Of a stretch of 64,000 bases of DNA, positions 60,301-64,000 are shown piece after piece. The notes under the pieces were generated by a model that saw nothing but the letters and a program-made list of their open reading frames with translations, searched no databases and was not told where the DNA came from. How positions within the stretch are numbered: the stretch's first letter is position 1; the number at the start of each line of letters is the position of its first letter. The translations under genes and the position numbers were made by a program. Location: NCBI RefSeq assembly GCF_024158745.1, contig NZ_JAMZAW010000010.1:124001-188000 (forward strand), in the 5' to 3' direction. This stretch comes from Paenibacillus tyrphae (GTDB lineage: Bacteria; Bacillota; Bacilli; Paenibacillales; NBRC-103111).

Positions 60301-62941
60301 TAAGGTCCCCAACCTCGTTATAGCCGTACTGCACCAACACCTCGCGCTGCTCCCCGCGATAAACGTGAGTCACTTTCGTGATCCGTCCAGCTTCGTCCGT
60401 CTGGATATCCAGCCTCCGGCCCACACTGTCCGTCACCTGCCGCAAGTGACTGCGGTCATCGTACGTAAGAACGATGGAATGTCCCCATTCCTGCCCGATC
60501 CGTTCTAGGCGGAATCTCGTTTCCATCCCTGTCTGCTTTCCGAAATGGTACGTCAGACGGCTGTCTTCCTCGAAAAGCACGTACCCCGTCCCTTCCCGGC
60601 GCAAAACCATTCGTTCTTTCGGGTTTCGCGTTTCCATAAGTCCACGGTATAAACGCTCAAACGAAACCGCCCGTCCGTCTGCGAGCAGTACGCCAATGCA
60701 GTCATCCAGCACCTCCAGCCGCATATCCAGGCTGTGATGCACGCCATGACCGAGCAAGCCCCGATGACCGCTGTCACTGATCCAGCGCCGATCCCATTGG
60801 ATCGGTAGCGGGCCCGGAAATTCGAAGTCGGTCGCTTCGCTCATCATCCGTCCCGTGATCAGATCGACCGGCTCAAAGCCCCATTTACAGAAACGGTCGC
60901 CAAGGCCTTTGGTGCACTCGAATTTCTTCAACACTTTATGGTTGAACTTGGTAAGCGCCTTCTTCGCCCCGGATTTCTCCAGCGCTTTCTGAAGCAGCGC
61001 CTTCCCCTTCTCCGCCAGCTTCTGCTGCATCTCCTGCAGCTTCTTCTGCAGCAGCTCCCGCAGCTCCTCGGCCTTCTGCTTCAGCTTCCGGGCTCCCGTC
61101 ATCACCTTGTTGAGCGTATTTTTCCCGAACTGGACGGCCTTCTTCGCCGCTGCCCGGCCGATCTTCCCGGCCATCTTGCTGCCTGCCTTCGCCGCCGCCT
61201 TGGCTGCGACCTTGGCAACGCCTTTTGCCGCCAGCTTCGCTGCACCGAACGCCGCGCCCCCAATCGGCAGCATCGACCCGATAGACAAGGCCGCGCCGAG
61301 GAAGTCCCCGCGGCAAATGCTCACCACCGCGCTCGCCGCTCCCGCGATAATGCCAAGACCCGGCACCATGCTCAGCACATCCAGCGCCGTTCCCAGCTTT
61401 TCCAGGAAGCTGTCCTTCTCCTTGTCGCTCTTGGCCTGCTCCGCTTCCGGGTTGCTGAGCGCCTCGAACGACTGCCGCTCGCTGCCCGTCATCATGACCT
61501 GCTGGCCCGTCACATCGGTCATGTCGGTCAGCATCATGCTGCTTTTGCCGCCTGCGATCCACAGCTCTTCCTGAGCCTCCGCACGGAACGTTTTCAGCTC
61601 GCTAAACGACAGTTCCTGCTCCGCCATCAGCACGAGGTCTTTATCGCTCTGCAGGGTGATCCCGTCTTCTTCGCCGATGGTGATGAACAACGCGCCTTCC
61701 TTCGCCGTGAACGAAATATCTTTCGTCCCCAGCTCGAATTCCTTGCCTCCGCCCGTGGAAAACGACTTCACGGTCGTATCGGCCATTTTCTTGTTCGCCT
61801 TCTCCGCCGCCTCGCCCTGCGGGGAAAACGGCGTCCGCACCGATTGAATCAGCATCGCTTCCGCTTCATCGTGCGTCGGAAAATACAGCTTGATCCGCGA
61901 TCCGACCGGCGGCATGGCATGGAAAATATGGCTCGTCGGCGACGAGTACGGGAACCAGACCGCTTCATGCTCCGGCTGGTTTTTGTCGATATCCAGATGG
62001 ACTTTCGCCTTCTTGACGCCTATCGCTAAAATTTTCCCGTCCATCGCCAGACCCGGCAGGTTTTCGTTATATCGCTTGTTTTGCCGCAGCCCTGCGGGGG
62101 TGGTGCATAGGTATTCGAATTGCAAAATGCCATGAACCATCGCTCCCTGAATGCCTGCAACGACAAACAGACGGCCGTTTCTCTCCACCTCCGCCCCAAG
62201 CTCCAGCCACTGGTCCTTTGCGACGATAAAGCGCGTAAAATCTTCCTCCTGAAAGCGTTCAACCTTCGTTTCCACCGCGGTCAGAAACGACTGCACGTCA
62301 TGCCGGATGCCGTAGGCGCCCTCTTCCAGCTTCACATGCTGCCTGCCCGACGGCGTGCCGATCCAAAGACGCGGCGCATGAGTGCTGACGTCCGGCGTCA
62401 CCACCGCGCCCGCATGGGAAGCGATCCGCTGGATAAACTCCCAATCGGTCTCCTCGTATTGGAGCACCAGATCCCCGAGCGAAGCTCCGCGCTGGAACGC
62501 ATCGGTTTCCAGAAAATTACCACCCGGATACGCGCTAATAACTTCGGACAGCACATCCGTATAAAGCATGCCCGCATGCTGGAAGGAACGGCTTTTGCGC
62601 TGCACGTCCAGCTGGTACGTATGCGAGATGACGTCCACTTGGACGTTGTATACACCATGGATGCAGCCCACTTGAATTTCATGTAGTTGCCCGAGAAACA
62701 GCGGCTCCTCCGGCTGTCCTTCCCGAGCCGCATACAGGCCGATATGGTCGCGGTGGCTGCCTTGCCGCACCAAGGCTTGGCTGTCTTCCTCGCTCATGAT
62801 ACCCCTGAGCTGCATGCGGGCATGGGCTCCGGGAAACCGCGTCATTTTTATTTCTTCAAGCCGCAGCTTTCCGTACGGCCATTTCAGCATAAAATCCTGT
62901 ATAGTCAAGCCCGACAGGCGATCCGATTCGTTGTTTGACAC
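57371..62941 (-). CDS. VgrG-Rhs single-chain polymorphic toxin with PD-(D/E)XK-like nuclease tip
   Basis: 1856 aa from GTG 62941 (GAGGGGG six bases upstream); ATG two codons earlier sits too close to the site. Order: gp27/VgrG-like domain (about 10-300; YEETDWEFIQRIASHAGA), gp5-type OB-fold (about 305-380), linker, Ala/Gly-rich hydrophobic region (about 550-630), coiled coil rich in K/E/Q (about 630-680), DUF6531 (about 690-780), many YD repeats (about 830-1650), core boundary RFRYYSPYEGIYTQQDPIGL, and a 138-aa tip with NHGTDIIAQ and VLIFEIKAN. The D...ExK spacing fits a restriction-endonuclease-fold DNase. In Gram-negatives VgrG and Rhs are separate parts of type VI secretion. A DUF4280 PAAR-like gene lies just upstream and an immunity candidate downstream. 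Confidence 0.9.
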   Translation of the reverse strand: MSNNESDRLSGLTIQDFMLKWPYGKLRLEEIKMTRFPGAHARMQLRGIMSEEDSQALVRQGSHRDHIGLYAAREGQPEEPLFLGQLHEIQVGCIHGVYNVQVDVISHTYQLDVQRKSRSFQHAGMLYTDVLSEVISAYPGGNFLETDAFQRGASLGDLVLQYEETDWEFIQRIASHAGAVVTPDVSTHAPRLWIGTPSGRQHVKLEEGAYGIRHDVQSFLTAVETKVERFQEEDFTRFIVAKDQWLELGAEVERNGRLFVVAGIQGAMVHGILQFEYLCTTPAGLRQNKRYNENLPGLAMDGKILAIGVKKAKVHLDIDKNQPEHEAVWFPYSSPTSHIFHAMPPVGSRIKLYFPTHDEAEAMLIQSVRTPFSPQGEAAEKANKKMADTTVKSFSTGGGKEFELGTKDISFTAKEGALFITIGEEDGITLQSDKDLVLMAEQELSFSELKTFRAEAQEELWIAGGKSSMMLTDMTDVTGQQVMMTGSERQSFEALSNPEAEQAKSDKEKDSFLEKLGTALDVLSMVPGLGIIAGAASAVVSICRGDFLGAALSIGSMLPIGGAAFGAAKLAAKGVAKVAAKAAAKAGSKMAGKIGRAAAKKAVQFGKNTLNKVMTGARKLKQKAEELRELLQKKLQEMQQKLAEKGKALLQKALEKSGAKKALTKFNHKVLKKFECTKGLGDRFCKWGFEPVDLITGRMMSEATDFEFPGPLPIQWDRRWISDSGHRGLLGHGVHHSLDMRLEVLDDCIGVLLADGRAVSFERLYRGLMETRNPKERMVLRREGTGYVLFEEDSRLTYHFGKQTGMETRFRLERIGQEWGHSIVLTYDDRSHLRQVTDSVGRRLDIQTDEAGRITKVTHVYRGEQREVLVQYGYNEVGDLIAVTDALGQTTRLSYEGHLMLKKTDRNGYSFHWRYDGPTTGARCVHTYGDDGLLEGRIAYYDGWNEVSNSQGHMKTYEYNPEYYCTRIVDPLGGVVQYEYNELGELLSETDEEGRVTRYAYDEFGRGVEEVHPDGGVWKYTYREDGRLEQVIDPEGGIRAWQYDEQGRVKGIVGPDQTVTARFAYDERHRISEVHDPKGAVTRLAYDDQDNLIEVTLPDGTSGKWAYNHRGECLQETNPLGAKQVLVYDALGRVVRSELPDGNVIKLKYNAYDEVILAEDNQHRVAFGFTPLGKLTWREEKGKRIKLTYNKEEELTEVINESGERYMLERDANGSIVRETGFDGIVRQYMRSPAGLLQKVERPGGRWTAYSHDVMGRVTQVEYSDGLVETFRYNRMGELLETANPFATVKLDYDRAGRVIKEWRDSYWVASQYDEMGNRTEVSSSLGAQVTMERDILGQVSQMQAQQQRGGDAAQNASTPWMAQMKYDALGQEIERLLPGGVISRWQYDAAGRPERHSVKAGGRETRKRKYTWDVNNRLKSVLNELTGKKTQYGYDDFGTLIGATNDFGKIFRMADNVGNLYSDGHKTDRTYGAGGRLLEFNGTKYSYDEEGNLAEKIDPDGTHWRYEYYGNNMMSKVVRPDGQEVTFTYDSLGRRIEKHFNGVVHCYVWDGNIILHEWKSEKAQAESGAEWNEEWSKSPKRLGQALNPDSLITWIFEDGTFHPAAKITPEGSFSIVTDHLGTPVEMYDDAGEKVWSCEMDIYGNVRRQDLLGERSVCPFRYPGQYEDEETGLYYNRFRYYSPYEGIYTQQDPIGLNGGLVLYGYVHDPTAWVDVFGLVSSNTLKGDAAELAYENVLKKYGYNIFMTIKNNSNHGTDIIAQHPLTKKVLIFEIKANSSRLSLKQKGQDYIKEIFKEILLDGKLRGQTVDVKMKNTVKDINKAIKNYGMSSYEVRYKVDSALNATYDTIKKWCQARP

Positions 62942-63016
62942 GTCCATCCCCCTCAAATCTGTTGCAAGTAAAAGATGGCTTAAGACTCATTTAAACCCAA
63001 TTACTGCCGACGGAAG

Positions 63017-63418
63017 CTATTCTTTCTTCTGCCCGTCATCAGCAATATAGATGACACCGCTGGCATGCTTCATGCACATGATGTAGGAGTCGCTGGTTAA
63101 CACGGGCTTGCCGTCGATGAGCACGTCCGCTTTTCCGTTCATCCACTCCATGTTCACCTGCGGCTCGCACGGCGCACCCAGCGCTTCGCATACGCCGAAG
63201 GTCGCCGGAATATTGACGACGGGCTTGCTGTCCCCGACAATCATAAGCGGCTGCCCTTGAATATATGCGCCATGGCACGTCGGCAGATTGAGCAGATTCG
63301 GATTGCTGCCGCATTCGCACTCCAGCATCGCTCCCCTTACGACATAGCTGGCTTCCTGCCCCGCCGGTGCTTCAACGGCAGGCCCCGCGGGCTTTATGAA
63401 CGATCTGACACTAGGCAT
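63017..63418 (-). CDS. DUF4280 PAAR-like spike-tip protein
   Basis: 133 aa from ATG 63418 (GAGGAGGG six bases upstream). VRGAMLECECGSNPNLLNLP, the His/Cys pattern with CHGAYIQGQPLMIVGDSKP, DVLIDGKPVLTSDSYIMC and a final MKHASGVIYI are DUF4280 features. DUF4280 is related to PAAR repeat proteins, which cap VgrG spikes and bind metal through Cys/His. It lies 76 bp upstream of the VgrG-Rhs gene in the same direction, so it likely caps that spike and helps load the effector. Confidence 0.9.
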   Translation of the reverse strand: MPSVRSFIKPAGPAVEAPAGQEASYVVRGAMLECECGSNPNLLNLPTCHGAYIQGQPLMIVGDSKPVVNIPATFGVCEALGAPCEPQVNMEWMNGKADVLIDGKPVLTSDSYIMCMKHASGVIYIADDGQKKE

Positions 63419-63447
63419 TCGTTTCCCTCCTCAGGGCTTTGCTTTAG

Positions 63448-63672
63448 TAAAACTTAGAATGTTGGGAAAGTGGTTTTGACTAGAATAGAAATACATACGG
63501 AAGTGGGGTATCTACTGGAGGAGCGATAGCGTGCGCCTTTGTCTGCGGGAAATATCCGCTGCTAAGCGGCTTCCAATAAAAATTTCCTGCAGACAAGAGC
63601 GACCGGAAGTAGATACCCCACCCACTCGTACATTCTATTACCTCAATCTGGCCTCTTTCTCAACATGCTCAA
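63448..63672. mobile_element. MITE-like palindromic element, copy 2
   Basis: About 225 bp flanked by near-identical 13-bp repeats (GGCTTTGCTTTAG at 63435-63447, GGCTATGCTTTAG at 63673-63685). Ends TTGGGAAAGTGG (63462) and CCTCTTTCTCAA (63652). Interior GTGGGGTATCTACT pairs with AGTAGATACCCCAC. Clearly related to the copy at 24714-24927. No open frame. Confidence 0.7.
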
Positions 63673-63695
63673 GGCTATGCTTTAGCAACGCTCCC

Positions 63696-64000
63696 CTAAT
63701 CCAACTCCACCGGGGTCAATTGAAGCCCCGTAAACGCCCGTCTAAGCAAGCTTTCCGCGATGTCCAGCCGGACGATCAGCACATCCTCCTGCAAGCCCGC
63801 CACGCGAAAAATGCGTTCCCGCCGCACGTTTGGCGCCTCCAGCACCAAGCGTCGGCAAGTCCCGCCAGCGTCCACCTGCGTCTTCCCGGACAAACAATCC
63901 AGCTCGCCCGGCTCCATAAACCAGTAAATGTCTTGACGCTGCGTGCTGCGTCCGGTCACGATAGCCGACTGAAACCGCAGCCGGTCGTCGTATTTTTCAA
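63696..64000 (-). CDS. Unrecognised protein, N-terminus beyond the window edge
   Basis: 101 residues visible, open to the right edge. It contains IVTGRSTQRQDIYWFMEPGE, GTCRRLVLEAPNVRRERIFR and ends TGLQLTPVELD. Mostly beta by composition, no membrane segment. It is transcribed toward the DUF4280/VgrG-Rhs genes but separated from them by the palindromic element. It could be part of a secretion or spike-loading module; I do not recognise the family. Confidence 0.6.
   Translation of the reverse strand, partial: EKYDDRLRFQSAIVTGRSTQRQDIYWFMEPGELDCLSGKTQVDAGGTCRRLVLEAPNVRRERIFRVAGLQEDVLIVRLDIAESLLRRAFTGLQLTPVELD

Noticed and set aside
53817..62029. Plus-strand frames opposite the Rhs genes (53817-55073, 59162-60508, 60938-62029)
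   Set aside because: They mirror each other between the two Rhs copies and have shadow composition; the minus-strand Rhs reading has clear domains.
1..64000. CRISPR arrays, rRNA, tRNA, intact prophage
   Set aside because: No regularly spaced repeats, no rRNA or tRNA-like sequence, and no phage structural genes apart from the VgrG-like domains were seen.

Overview
The window looks like a chromosome segment of a Gram-positive, moderately high-GC Bacillota, most likely a Paenibacillus or close relative. This is inferred from AAGGAGG-type ribosome sites, frequent TTG/GTG starts, DUF606/DUF2512/DUF2243 genes and secreted stalk-domain proteins. No rRNA, tRNA or CRISPR array was seen. Genes are mostly on the minus strand; an AT-rich island at about 44.8-50.4 kb stands out.

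1-12.8 kb: the end of a nonribosomal peptide cluster, transcribed right to left: etfB, etfA fused to a 2[4Fe-4S] ferredoxin domain, a carrier protein, an AMP ligase, a PP-loop amidotransferase-like enzyme, a long KamA-family radical SAM aminomutase, an AsnB-like amidotransferase, an acyl-CoA dehydrogenase, and an NRPS (C-A) that runs off the left edge. The set suggests that a carrier-bound acid is activated, oxidised by a flavin enzyme whose electrons go to an unusual ETF, and modified by nitrogen (or sulfur) chemistry and an aminomutase before peptide assembly.

13-32.6 kb: housekeeping and accessory genes. These are an HxlR/DoxX pair, MFS pumps, a Crp/Fnr regulator between two DUF606 transporters, two secreted phosphodiester-glycosidase-like proteins, a regulator with two MerR domains, a TetR/P450 pair, an APH-like kinase, DinB and GNAT genes, a LysR/MFS pair, and a MarR-nitroreductase operon sharing operators with a flavin monooxygenase.

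32.6-42 kb: a two-gene respiratory operon (CydA-like protein with a C-terminal cytochrome c domain plus a membrane partner); an orphan TnpC-like protein; a sensor kinase coupled to a nicotianamine-synthase-like enzyme; and a cobalamin-riboswitch operon encoding an ABC importer and a rubredoxin-methyltransferase fusion.

42-64 kb: small genes and a CtaG/DUF2243/DUF2512 set, then a polymorphic-toxin locus. Reading right to left: a DUF4280 (PAAR-like) protein, an intact 1856-aa VgrG-Rhs single-chain protein with a PD-(D/E)XK-like nuclease tip, its immunity candidates, a second VgrG-Rhs copy that is 5' truncated and broken by two in-frame TAG codons, more immunity genes, IS630 debris, and at least two orphan Rhs toxin tips each followed by an immunity candidate. 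This VgrG-Rhs/PAAR system in a Gram-positive is the most interesting content, followed by the NRPS cluster with its bifurcating-type ETF and the B12-controlled rubredoxin-methyltransferase. A roughly 215-225 bp palindromic element occurs twice (24.7 and 63.5 kb), flanked by 13-15 bp direct repeats.
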